Shown here: piece after piece, positions 1-11,750 of the stretch
Position numbering within the stretch: the first letter of the stretch is position 1
Layout of the letters: every line of letters begins with the position of its first letter
NCBI GenBank assembly: GCA_002150815.3
Contig: NDFF03000135.1
Coordinates: 1 to 64,000 of the forward strand
Length of the DNA: 64,000 nucleotides
Direction: 5' to 3'
DNA from: Grammothele lineata
Lineage: Eukaryota > Basidiomycota > Agaricomycetes > Polyporales > Polyporaceae
Notes under the pieces: generated by a model
Told to the model about the DNA's origin: nothing
Seen by the model: only the letters and a program-made list of their open reading frames with translations
Databases searched by the model: none
Program-made: the position numbers and the translations under genes

Positions 1-2185
1 ACGGTACAACCTAACACTACAATTTTACTTTTTTGCTGATGCAGCTGTAAATTAACCTCAAGCCTTTTTACTCATCTTGTTCTGCTCCTTCTGCTAGCAA
101 TCATAAAGGAGAGCATCAGAAGTGTGAGCTATAGTAGGGTGGGCATAAGCTGCCCATTACAGAGCTAAAGAGGCATATAGGGACACTATGAAATCTGTGA
201 ACAGTGGTTGGAGTCGTTTTAAGGGTACTTGGCACACTGAATGTGCCTTGCTACTGAGAATGTGCCATTTTAACTCAGTATTCTAAGAAGGGCGATGGGA
301 GTGGGCGGGAACACAGTGGCTGGGGTGAAAGCTAACTTAGTAGTTTAAGCTATCATTGTTATCTCACCATTTGCCACTGCCATAGCTGAAGATCATGTAT
401 CCAATAGAGCAGATGAGCACAGTTCAATTTGAGAGCTTTACCTTATACTAGTAGTCCTTAGACAGATTGTCAAACTACAGTGAACTTAGCCATGTAGTCA
501 TAGACCTAGGCAGTTAATGATCTACGATTATACGTACCTGCCAAAGTGATCCTAAGCAAGGCCCTCCCTCATGTCTTCAACCAGCTCTCTAGTAGTGATG
601 TTTCTAACCACTTCACCTATCACAGCACAATAAAGGTGAAGGGAGCCTGGTAACATGTTATGAATGAAGATTTTTTCACGGAGTATTGGAGGGTGTGTCT
701 TAAGGAGTAGTATAAGTGTTTCAAGAAATTTAATAGTTGTATATAGAGAAGGTTTGAACTTTAGCACCCAGAGGTTGGTGCAGTTGAGTGCAAAGTCAAA
801 GTCTAATATGAACAAGTGTAAAGAGTGCAGCAGAGACAGCAGATATGAAGAGAACAGGAAAGCTAAAAAAGGAGCTATTCTTTAGCCCAGGCTTAAAGCC
901 AGCAAAGGCACTAAGCCACATTTATTAAAGAAGAGCTGCAGTAGCAAAGTGCAAGCAATATAGTGTAACATCACAGTCTAATTAAGTAAAGTAACTAACT
1001 ATGCTTCAATTAAACCCCAAGAATGAGCATCTGGTCAGCATTCTAATATTTTCTTTTAATAAGGGGAATAATCTAATTTAGACCAACATAATTACTCAGG
1101 CTAATTACCACTGCATTGCTGCTCAATGCTTCCCCTTCTGAGTAACTATATTCATTTTCTGCTTCCTGCCTTCTCTGCTTATTTTCTGAGCCACCAAGAT
1201 TAAAATGTGGTCTCCATCTACTAGCACAACTAGCATTCTTCAATGCTGCATGACTACTGCCAGACTTATTGTGATTATCCTTCTCCATTTGCGCATTTAC
1301 ATGCTGACAATTGTAAAACCACTTATTAAGGAGAGGGCTCTTATCATACACAACAAGCCTGTGTCAAATATCAGCTCAAGGTCTATTAACACAAGGCTGA
1401 TAATGATAACTCATACTAAAAGTTCTCTTTTCTAACTGGCCTGGCATGCACAATATGGCAACATATGGTGCAATAGTTTAAGGGGCGAATAGCAACCTGC
1501 TGAGTCTCAATAATTTCAACTAAAGTCTTTTCATTCTACACTGTTAAATGCAAATGAGAAAATCTCAGCATCAGTGGCATTTATTAGCACTGAAGGTATT
1601 CCATGGGGCAAAGGCGGAACTAGAGAATAAGGGTTAATGGGGGTTACCGTTCAAATGACCTTTTGAGACATTTTAACCTCACATATATGCAGAAGAGTGT
1701 TAAAAATAGCCATATAGCAGTCCTTTTCTGATAGAAAAAAAGAGGAGCTGGTGTATGTATTGGCACAAAGGTATGTACGTAATGTGCATGAGTCACTAAT
1801 TACACCTATTTAGTTCATTAAGCAATGGAACAGTCTGCACATCACCAGGGGGCTAAAGGCTAAGGGCTAAGTAAGGCACATACTGAGATCTCTGCATGCT
1901 GCAGTCAAGGGATCAATATCTCCACTAGATGAACTTAGAGCCTCAGATGATAGACAGAGGAGTATCTAGTTAGCACCAAACTTGAGGGGAGTGGGCCATT
2001 GCTCGCAGCTACAATTAATGAGGAATAGCAAAGAAGTTCATTTTATTGTCACATCATTACTAGAAAGTACATGACATACAACTTACGCTATAGTTTTCAA
2101 TTTGTCTAAATTTTGTTTCTTATGTCTATCTAAATCCACTACCTACATATGTAATTAACATTGAACCTACTATCAACAGATTAAA
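1..2185. other. AT-rich, CpG-depleted gene-free domain
   Basis: No convincing gene was found on either strand. The stretch is AT-rich and very poor in CpG: about 6 CpG in the first 540 bases, against about 5 in a single 60-base line near 3,000. This resembles DNA altered by cytosine methylation and deamination around fungal repeats, but I recognised no transposon protein and no terminal repeat. It adjoins the 3' end of UTP22, whose last exons share the unusual composition. A minus-strand open frame of about 115 codons (552 to about 890) has no ATG near its beginning and no recognisable family. Confidence 0.6.
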
Positions 2186-5100
2186 TTATGCTACTTCTTT
2201 AAGCAACACATCACCAAGCCTTAACATCTCTAACATACAGCTGTCCTGATTTAAAGTAACCAATTGATCTTTTGCTTTTCCCTATTTGAAAGCAACTGGT
2301 ATGAATATCAAGTATAAAATAGGTAAAAGCAGAAAAATACTCACACTGAAGTTAGGCATGCTTGAAAAGTGTCCTAAAACTCTAAATGGCAAAGGGTTCT
2401 TCAAACCAGGCTGCCAGACTCCACCAATCAAAATACCCCCTAATGCATCATGAAAAAGGAGTGCTGCCTCTTCATATGTATGCTAAATTGTTCAATTTCA
2501 GATAGCATTTAACCTGATAAACTAGATAAATACTTACAGTGATGTCATCATATAGCATAGCCGCAGGGTCAAAACCAGGCACAACACTGATACCTGGGTG
2601 TCTTATAGGAGCATTGATATACTTGCTCTTCAATACACACACTGCAGGTTCAGCCTTTATATTCTGATAGTATCGAGGAGCTAGGGTGGGATCAAGTTCC
2701 ATGATAAAATCATAGTGCTTCGTGGGATGCTCGAAAAGTGTCTGCAAAACATGATCAGATAGCTATATAACATAGGGGAATATGGACATACCTGAGCAGC
2801 CTTGTTACCTGATCCTAGCTCATTGAAACTGTCCCACGAAGCCTTGGCAAGCGCGGTTATCCGCCTCGCCACGACAGCATTGGGTCCCGAGGATGTCCAT
2901 GTGTGCCCCTCAGGGTCAAACCCAGTAACGAGTGACCATGCAACATGCTTCGACGTAGACAGACTTGCAGGAACAGACACCGTTTCTGCGGCCCCGTCCC
3001 CCTCACCGCGGCCGAGTGCCACGGTGAGGCCCTTCGTCCAGTCCCAGTCCTTGAGGAACTCGAGCACCTGCGCGAAACCGCGCTCCTTCGATCCAGGCTG
3101 TCCGGCGACCTGCGACGCTGAACCCTCGGCAACCATCGCCGCCGCGCCGCCCGCTCGGAGGAAAACGTGCGCACACAGCAGCTCGACGGCCTCTTCGGAG
3201 ACGTGTCCCCGCAGCAACCAATGGGCGGCGAACCACCGCTTCACGAGCCTGACCGTGCCGGAGAACGCGGGGAATCGATGCGAGAGGGCTGCAATGGCAC
3301 GATGATGTCGAGGACGATGGATGAACCGGCGAGCGTACACGTCGCGCGCGTGGAGCGCAGCTTGGCGTTCGTGGGCCTCGTCGCCGGAAACGTTGCGGCG
3401 AAGGGCTTGAGGGACGTGCGACTGGTCGTTGATGATGCGATCGAGCAGGGTCGCCTCGCGATCGTGCCAGATGCGAGCGCGGAAAGCCCATCCTTCCGGG
3501 GTGACGATGTCGAGAGCGGCCTCGTCTTGTATGTCAGATCGTCGGCCTTGTTCGCGGAGGACGACCGTAGCCTGCAAACCTTTGACTGTAGCCATGAGGG
3601 AGGCGGCAAGACGTTCGAAAAACGCAAGCTTGATTTTCTGGATCGCGCGCAAGTCGTCCGGCCAGCGACCAGATTTCTCGAACTCGACTATGATCTCCAT
3701 GACCGGGAGATAGGACGCCGGAGTAGGGATCCCCTCTCTTGACGACAACGGGACAGCGACGGGCGCGAATACTTCGGTGTATCGGAGGGAGGGCGAAACG
3801 GGGCTGATATTCAGGATCGCGAGGGGAAGTTCGTCATCGAGGGCTTTGATATGCTTCACCAGAGCGTCGAAGGCAGCAAGCGACGCTTTGAAACCCACGG
3901 CGGCACCACGAACGTCGAACAGCTTGCGTACCGGATCCGGTGCCTTGAGCAACGCATCGAACTCCGGCTGCCATGTTTGTATTGCGGAGGCGCCGATGCC
4001 GAAGTGTCGCTGGAGAAGGTGAGTGACGACCATGCACGGGATGCGCGCTCGTTCATCGACGTTCGTCACTTCCCACACGACGCTCTCGACGATCTTGCCG
4101 TCCTTGAAACGGCGCAGCTCGGCTTTGTCTCCCCACAGGTCGCGGAACTCCTTGGCACGTTCATTGTCTTGGTCTTCCGCGCTGGGCCCATGATCCACTA
4201 AACGGAAGGCGTGATCGGTATCGAAGATGAGGCCTAGATGTATGACCGACGAGCTGGTAGGAAGCGCCTGATTGAGAGGTCGGACGTCAGACGACGGCTG
4301 GAGGACGGCCATTGCCTTCACTCGATCCGTAAGTCCGCGACGGAGCACTGAAGATATCGACGACATCAGTGCGTTGTACACCGAGCCATGATCCGCGACG
4401 GTATGAGCAGAAGTGTCGCGCATTTCCGCGGTAGACACGTCGATCCTGCATTCCTATTCAGATCAGACCGCATATAGCGAGGAAAGCAATACGCACCGCA
4501 GGACGGCATCGAAACGAGAGAAGAGTTCACGGCGATCTCGCAGAAAGACGGCTTGGAAAGGATCTTCCGAGACGTCGGAGTGGTCAAGTAACGCAAGTGT
4601 AGCCAAAGCGTCGTATCTCAACTAACAGGGAAGATGTTAGCACTCGGGCGCAGAGAGCACATTCGAAACGAACTTGCCATGTCAAGAGATGACGACGGAA
4701 CCCCGGCAAGAAGGTTGACCAAAGACGTTGAGTCCACGAAGGTAGCTTCGTAGACCAAATACGTAGCCGGCGCAAACTAGATAAGCGAGCCGTCAGAAAT
4801 GCTGTACTGGGACGGTCCGACAAGTATACGTACTCGATGGCCAGTCTTTGACTTCACAAAGACGGGCTCCTTCGTGAAGTCGCGTCTCGCTATAAGGCAG
4901 CGGTTAGCGTCGCGATACATCCAAGAACTCGAGCAAACGCACCAAGCAAATCCAGAGCAGCTTTGAACAACTGGTATGAACTGAGACCCTTTCCGAGCGG
5001 TTTACGCTTTGAACCAGCCTTGCTGGGACCCAGGGGATGAGACTCTTCACCATACACGAGCATCTCCAGCACTGCCGCCCACCACATTCCCCTATCCTCG

Positions 5101-6410
5101 AAACCTCTCACGCACATCTTACTTCCAACGCCATACCCACGCTGATTCGCCCAGATGCGGAGTAGCGTCAGAGCATCGGCGAAGGCGGGAACCTCCTGTT
5201 TGATGGAGTGGGTGGAGAGCAAATGATTCTTCGGAGTGCTCATGAGCATGAAGGCCGAGTTATATAACGGTGTCGACATGTCATCGACGTGATCTGTTCG
5301 CTCTGCCGTACGAATGTTGCACCTCGAGGGAGACAAACGTTGCAAGGGGATGGGAGAGTCGGGGAGGAACGGCAGGATTCGGACTTGCGTGTTGAGTTTG
5401 GTAGAGGCTATGCACGAACGACACGGTTGAGAAATAGCATGCGTATAAGAAAATAGAGACATACAAGGTCGTAGCACCAAAGTAGTGCGCCGAGGGTCGC
5501 CGGAAGCCGAGTAGTAGAAGACGTCGCAAGGGAGCGTAGCCTTAGCTTTGACGACGGCGGAGGCAATAACGGCGAGATAATATGCACGTTTCTGGAATGC
5601 CCGGCCATTTAGGTAATCCTTTTCTTGAAAGAGAGCCTACATTTTGATGCACTCAATGATAGAAACACCTCGCGGTAGCTCGAGCGAGGACTCACCGAAG
5701 GCATCGCGACGGCTACGTCAACTGTAAACCGAGCATCGTCCTTGGCCTTGACAGACGTCTTGGTCGCCCAGCTACCTACGAGCACGACTTCTGAGGGGGG
5801 TTCGAACGCCACTTTCCAATTCGTGTCCTCTGTTGGCTGAGGACGAATGTAGGGCACAGCGATAGCGTCTTTCGTGAACTCTCGAGAAGCGTGAAGAGGA
5901 TGTTGGGGGGCAATAGATGGCAGTTGCGTTAAGAGGTTATGCAGGGCAAAAAGGAAAGCATCGAGAGATTGCGAGCGAGCGTATTTTGGAGAGACATTTG
6001 GAAGGAGAGCATCGATCTACACCAGGATCGGCGGAAAGACTAGATGCATGAAAGAACGAGGACGAACCTGAAATTTGAAGGTGGAAGAGAGGTAGAGGTC
6101 CGTAGCATCCTTGATGCTCCTAAGTTCTTCACCTGTGGGCGGCTTGTGGACGCGAGAGGTCGCGTTGTGTGCAGTCTGCGCTGGAGGAGACTTTTGGTCT
6201 GTTCCTACATTGCTCCCGAAATCCGAGGCGTTGTCAAGCGAGGGGTAGCCGTCGGAGTTATCTTCGCTGTCGCTGTAGGAAGTAGGCGTCTCTGCACGAA
6301 GTTTCTTGAAATATGATCAGACAGGGGAGAGAGCCGGAGGTTGGAAGTAAGCGTACTTTGGGAGACGCAGGTGCATCTTGGGTCCTCTTGCGCTTAAGGC
6401 TCGATGCCAT
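2186..6410 (-). CDS. UTP22: UTP22/NOL6 (Nrap family), SSU processome protein
   Basis: Nucleolar protein of the UTP-C module of the small-subunit processome, needed for early pre-rRNA processing. The ATG at 6410 opens a short basic exon (MASSLKRKRTQDAPASPK), followed by the family segment KPPTGEELRSIKDATDLYLS near 6,040-6,130. The large exon from about 4,438 down to 2,792 carries the Nrap signature WGDKAELRRFKDGKIVESV and a long helical C-terminal part. Three further exons fit in phase 0: 2741-2538 (starts TLFEHPTKHYDF), 2467-2345 (AALLFHDALGG, then LGHFSSMPNFS) and 2281-2186 (ends LGDVLLKEVA-stop). Those three are AT-rich in third positions, unlike the rest of the gene. The middle exons between 4,440 and 6,000 were checked only by similarity. 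UTP7 and PUF6, also in this window, work in the same process. Confidence 0.93.
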
Positions 6411-7769
6411 GAGAGGCGACTGGTGAGAGGAAGTAGTGGAGTGGCAGAAACAAGGGTGCAGCTGATTCCCGAGAGTTTCGGTGTCGAGAAGGAAACCAAG
6501 GCAGGGCTGAAGAAGAGACCTTGAACACGCCTGTGCACTCGCCCGACGTCCTTGAGCCCGAGCTCGTCGCTCGTGAGGACCGAAATTTCGACGTTGGCGC
6601 CCGATCACGTGCTATGTTCTCCGGGCCGGCTTCGCCGGAAATCCTCACTTCCGAGCGCCGCGGAGAGCCATAATCCTCTCAACTTAACCCCGACAGTCCG
6701 ATCCTCCTACTCAAGACTCATGAGACTCCGAAAAGACGCGAGTGCGCAACCCAACCAACGCCCCTACGCACTACGACACCCGATATCCTCCTGCCTCTAT
6801 GCCCCCTCTATCTATCCGACTCGTTGACTCGAAGTTCCAGCTCCATTTTGACTACAGCCAGTGGCACCCGGGACACCCAAGGGAAACAGGTAGCGCGTCT
6901 TCTCCGAGGTCGTTGCGCATCGTCATCAACGATCGCTTCTCGACAGTTTCGAGCGGGTGAATATCTGACCACCGCGACCTCGCCACCACGATCAGCAGTC
7001 CACCGCGCCTTCAACGTAAGCATCCTCCGGCTCAGCTGGCCCCTCTCACCGAACAGCATCCTCCCGGACCGAACGTTGAGTCGCGTTCGCAACGCAGCTG
7101 TCCTACGACCAAACGCGCAAAATCAGCCGCGGTACATTCTTGTCGAAACGGATTGTCAGCGCGCACTGCAACAGCAAATCCGACATGAAACTGCTGGTGG
7201 AAAACCAACGGGCGCAGTCGGCTCTCTGGACACTCCATTCGTAGGCCGATATGACCCGCTTGTCTGATTGTACGTCTTGTCAAACAGGAACGGCCCTAGT
7301 CATCGTATAACAGTCAGACTTCCCTGCCTTATATGCTCTGTCAAAAGATATTTAATCCCGGCCGTCGCTCACTGCCAGATCCTTGCTTCTGCATCGACTG
7401 CTATGTTCTACTAACGAATAGCAAACGTTGACGACGGCTCGTCTTCTCACGCTCGAATATCGACTTTGCGACGCGCGTTCTCCCACAGAGCAGCCGCCAG
7501 GCTGCGGACATCAATCTTTTTTGCGCCCAAATGTCGTCGGTTCGACATGCGTCAAGCCTTGATCCGCATTTAAAGCAGGCCCTTCAGTTGTATCGTCACA
7601 CGGGCTCGCATTGCCCCCGACTCCGTCCCATCGGTAATCCTCACAGGTGCCCGAGAACCCCGTTGATAGTGCCTCCCCGGATTCCCAGGGCCCAGGTCTC
7701 TCTTCTGAGACCATACTAGATCATCTCGCAGAAGGGCGGGACTCGGAGCACAACATACTCCCAACCTTC
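6411..7769. other. Intergenic, divergent promoter of UTP22 and RTA1-like gene
   Basis: About 1.36 kb between the UTP22 start (-) and the first RTA1-like gene (+). Open frames of up to 147 codons occur on both strands (for example 6824-7267 +) but none resembles a known family or shows exon structure. It is probably promoter and 5' leader sequence for both neighbours. No element could be assigned. Confidence 0.5.
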
Positions 7770-9285
7770 ATGTCCGGAGTGTCAGAAGCGGCACCGATTC
7801 CCGCGGGTTCGTCCTCTGAGCCTCTTCACCTGATGCAATTTGAGTTGTATTCTGAATGTGTCTTATTCCATCCTTGCCCTTCTGCTTTCTCCAGGCGTTG
7901 CCCCCACACGACCACACATCAGTCTCTACGGCTACATCCCTACAGAGTGGATATGCATCCTGTTCATAGCCCTCTTCGGGTTTTCTACACGTAAGCCCTT
8001 GTTTCTGCCCAAGGTCGTCGTCCCTCAGGCTCGCTGACCTGCGTTCTTTGTAGTGCTCCATTTCGGTCAAGCCATTCGGTCACGCTTATGGTGGCTGCTG
8101 GCAACTGTTGTTCTGGCCGGCGTGGCAGAGGTCATCGGGTGGAGTAGCCGACTTTGGTCGAGCCTCAGCCCGGCTGCCCTTAACCCATACCTTGCTCAGT
8201 GAGGCCTCCAAACCTTTGGATAGTTGCTTTCAGTTGACACGCAAACCACACATCTCTTCTAGGATCACCACCACTATCATTGCACCGACTCCCCTTATAG
8301 CTGCAAATTTCGTCATCCTCGGACAAATCATCAAGAGGCTCGGGCAACAGTACAGCCGGTTGAGTGCCATGTGGTGTACGCGCGTTTCCCTCGCGCTCTC
8401 ACCGTGTCTGTAACATAACACGCATATACGCAGATACAATCGTGTTCTGCTCCTTCGACGTGGTGGCGCTCATCGTGCAAGCCGTCGGAGGGTCGATGGC
8501 TTCGAAAGCCGTCCAAACGGGGCACGACCCCAATCCCGTACGTGCACACCGCTCGTACCCAGCTCGTTACCGGGTTCTCACTCGCCTGGCGGCTGCCTGC
8601 AGGGAGGGCGCGTCATGTTGGGCGGAATTGCTTTCCAGCTCGGTAAGTCGAGTCGCCGATACCGACTTGAGGGACGCCACGCTGCCTTCCCAGTGCCATG
8701 ACTCACACGCATGTACTGCTGCGCAGCGTCCGTGTGCATCTACCTGTTACTAGCCACCGAGTTCCTGGTGCGCTACACCCATGACAAACCCGTCCGCCCC
8801 GTGCGCGAGGGTGCGGCGACCGAGAAGCGTGTTGCTCTCGATCGTGGCATGAAATTAATGCTGCTTGCCCTCGCGCTCGACGGGGTGTTCATTCTCATTC
8901 GATCTATCTACCGAACTATTGTAAGTCGCTCGAACCGCTGTTTGTTTTTTCCAATTTGACGGATCCGGTCCCACATAGGAACTGCGCGATGGCTGGGGCG
9001 GGCGCATCATCAGAACACAGGTCTACTTCAGTAAGCACAGAACTGATTTCACACTCGTGAAGTAGGGTCCGCAGCCTCTGGCTAACGCGATACGTGACGT
9101 TCGTTTCAGACGTGCTCGACGGCGGCGCTATCACCTTAGCTATGTACACGCTAAATGTGTTACATCCCGGAACACTGCTGGGAAAAGCGCATTTGTGGAC
9201 GAACACGCACAAGGCGGCGTGGGTGGCGGGACGGGGAGAAGAGCAGAAGGACGAGTCCGCAACCGAAGGCACACACGCTATCTGA
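7770..9285 (+). CDS. RTA1-like lipid-translocating exporter family protein, copy A
   Basis: Seven-helix membrane protein of the fungal RTA1 family (RTA1, RSB1, RTM1), linked in yeast to resistance to 7-aminocholesterol and to sphingoid-base export. Exons: 7770-7857, 7895-7990, 8054-8198, 8263-8375, 8434-8537, 8603-8642, 8727-8920, 8979-9030 and 9110-9285, all in matching phase, giving about 335 residues. Family marks are SLYGYIPTEW before helix 1, TTTIIAPTPLIAANFVILG, RLGQQYSRL, and LDGGAITLAMYTLNVLHPG at the end. The start is uncertain: the ATG at 7770 needs a first intron of only 37 bases with a weak GTGTCT donor. Copy B lies 0.7 kb downstream, and most exon borders match. Copy A has one extra intron (8538-8602) and a shorter tail. 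The substrate cannot be read from sequence. Confidence 0.85.
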
Positions 9286-9989
9286 ACTCTGTTGCTCGTC
9301 GCTATACTCGAGTGCTCGTTTTTTCCCGCGGTCAATATTGATTTTGATTGTTGCCCCCTACTGGTGAGTTGCTTGCGCAATCTGAAGCCGCTTCTTCACA
9401 GACCTGAGGCGAGGCTACGCGTCTCAAAGCTATGTTATGTCCAAGTCATGTCTGACGGGCCCCTCCCGAGCCCCTATACGGAAAGACTGATTTTATAGAG
9501 CGATGATGTCCGCCCATGATGGGATGACGTCGAGAACAGATGGCTCCCAAGCAAGGATAACAGTACTTGCCACTGACCATTCCGATCTCAGCTACGACAG
9601 GTGCCGAAGGAGCGATGACCGAGCCTCTGTCCGCCCTTGTGCGCCATAAGCAGAGGCTATGATCGCCCCTGGCCGGGCGTCTGCTCCACAGGCGCCCAAT
9701 TAGATCCCTGTCTTATCCTCCGACGCCGGACTTGAGCCCGAGATTGCACCCAGAATGCTCCCAGAATGCACCCGGTTGGCTTACTATTGCCATTAATCTC
9801 AGTCAAGGCCCCCTAGATGCTAGTCCTGCAACGCAAGTGCAGTCATTGCTTTCTCCGCCCCCTATGCCAGGTGGCGTCGGATGCTTTACTACTTCCACTG
9901 CGCCTCGCTGAGCCGCTCCGTAGCAATCTCAAACCTCAGTGTCGCGCAGAGTTCTAGGCAACCATATAAGGGCGCACAATTGTGAGGAA
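9286..9989. other. Intergenic between the two RTA1-like genes
   Basis: About 700 bases separating the tandem copies. No open frame with family similarity and no leftover exon of a third copy was seen. It should hold the 3' UTR of copy A and the promoter of copy B. Confidence 0.5.
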
Positions 9990-11450
9990 ATGGTCGACAC
10001 AGAATTCATTCCAGACGACCCAGCAAGTGTTCCACTTGAACAACTCGATGCCGCCCTCAGCGATGTTCATCCACAGCTCTTCGCGTACGTCCCCCCTGAG
10101 TACCGCCCGCCTGCATCTCAGCTCATATGACCGCATTCCGCATACTAAGTAGTCATCGCGCTTGCTGGAAGAGACGTCGACTCGCCACACTCGCTCTATG
10201 GCTACACCCCTACAGAATGGATTTGCATCGTTTTCATCGTCCTGTTCTCAATTTCCACGCGTAAGTAGTAGTCTGCAGCTCCCTTCGGTTCTTCGTGTGC
10301 TCACCCTGTACCCCTGTAGTTCTCCACGTCGTACAGACATTTCGTTCCCGTCTTTGGTGGCTTCTCGTCACCGCGGTGCTTGCTGGGATTACCGAACTGA
10401 TCGGGTGGAGCGGCCGACTGTGGTCCAGCGTAGCCGACGATCCTGGCTTGCTTAACCCCTACCTCATGCAGTGCGTAGTCAGCCTGACACCTTGCCCTCG
10501 TTCATATCGCACTCATGAATCCATTTTCCCATAAGGACTACCACGACAATCATCGCTCCTACTTTCCTCATCGCTGCCAACTTCGTCGCCCTTGGCCAGA
10601 TCATCCGGCGGCTGGGACAGCAATACAGCCGTTTGAATGCCATTTGGTGTACGTCTCTAGCTTCGTCTCGCGGTGTGCCTGAGTATTTACCGCGATTGTG
10701 TTCAGATACAATTATATTCTGCACGTGCGATGTGATCGCGCTCACCGTGCAGGCCATCGGCGGTGCAAAAGCTTCCGAGGCGGTCGAGAATGACGAGGAC
10801 GCTGAGGCTGGAGGACGCATCATGCTGGGCGGTATCGCCTTTCAGCTCGGTAAGCCTTGCGCTCTCGCTCAACTCGTCCATGTGCTGACATTCCGCTATA
10901 GCGGCGGTGTGCATTTATCTCATATTAGCAAGCGAAGCCCTTGTCCGCTATTTCTACGACAAACCCGTTAGGCGTAACACTCCGAGTTCCGACGGAAACC
11001 GCTGCGAACTCGATCGCGGTCTGAAGCTGATGATCGTTGGCCTCGCACTCGACGCGCTTTTCATCCTCATACGCTCGATTTACCGTACTATCGTCAGTCA
11101 TTCCTCGACCTCCCTAACACTCGAAATCTCTGACATTACGTATAGGAGTTGGCTGACGGCTGGGGCGGACGTATCATTACGACTCAAGTCTACTTCAGTA
11201 CGCTATTATTTCCTCGTCTACCCATTCCCATATGTCTAACTATCAGGGAACACCAGACGTTCTCGACGGGGCAGCCATCGTGCTCGCGATGTTCACGCTC
11301 AACATCTTCCATCCCGGACTGCTCCTCGGTGCGGCTCCAGAGTGGAGGCGGTATGGAAGAGGCAACCTAGACTCGGAGGCACAACTTTTCGGCCGTGAAC
11401 CGAAGAGCTCTACTAGCGATTCGTCGGATGGCTCCTCTACTTCGAGGTGA
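9990..11450 (+). CDS. RTA1-like lipid-translocating exporter family protein, copy B
   Basis: Paralogue of the upstream gene, in the same orientation, from a tandem duplication. Exons: 9990-10084, 10172-10260, 10320-10470, 10536-10648, 10706-10849, 10902-11092, 11146-11197 and 11257-11450; phases agree and give 342 residues. The N-terminus is acidic (MVDTEFIPDDPASVPLEQLD), followed by SLYGYTPTEWICIVF and then seven predicted helices containing TTTTIIAPTFLIAANFVALG, RLGQQYSRLNAIW, LASEALVRYFYDKPVRR, LIRSIYRTI and the final MFTLNIFHPGLLLG. The hydrophilic C-terminal tail is Ser-rich (SSTSDSSDGSSTSR). The first two coding exons of both copies add up to 184 bases, supporting a shared gene structure. 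Expected at the plasma membrane, by family only. Confidence 0.92.
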
Positions 11451-11750
11451 TCGGCGTCATAACTATCGAGAGTACTCCTTTTTCCTCTCTGCAAACCCGC
11501 ATATAGTAAGGATCTGTTCGGAATGTGAACCTACGCCGAGCATAATTAGATCTATTAGACTCACATATATTTTCTTTGGATACTTCGTACCCGTGAATAT
11601 CTCTTTCGAGTGTGATCTAGTTTGAGAACCGGCTTCCGGAACACTGTCAGCTCAAGCTTGGTGTCAACCCAAACTGCCTCACGATGACGCCGCTGAGCGC
11701 ATATTATGAGATAGACTACAAATGCGCACGCAATCGAAAGCAACACACAA

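Noticed and set aside
552..890. Minus-strand open frame of about 115 codons in the AT-rich domain
   Set aside because: No ATG near its start, no recognisable family, and such lengths arise by chance in this composition.
6824..7267. 147-codon plus-strand frame upstream of the RTA1-like genes
   Set aside because: Begins without ATG context, Ser/Arg-rich from GC bias, no family similarity or splice structure.
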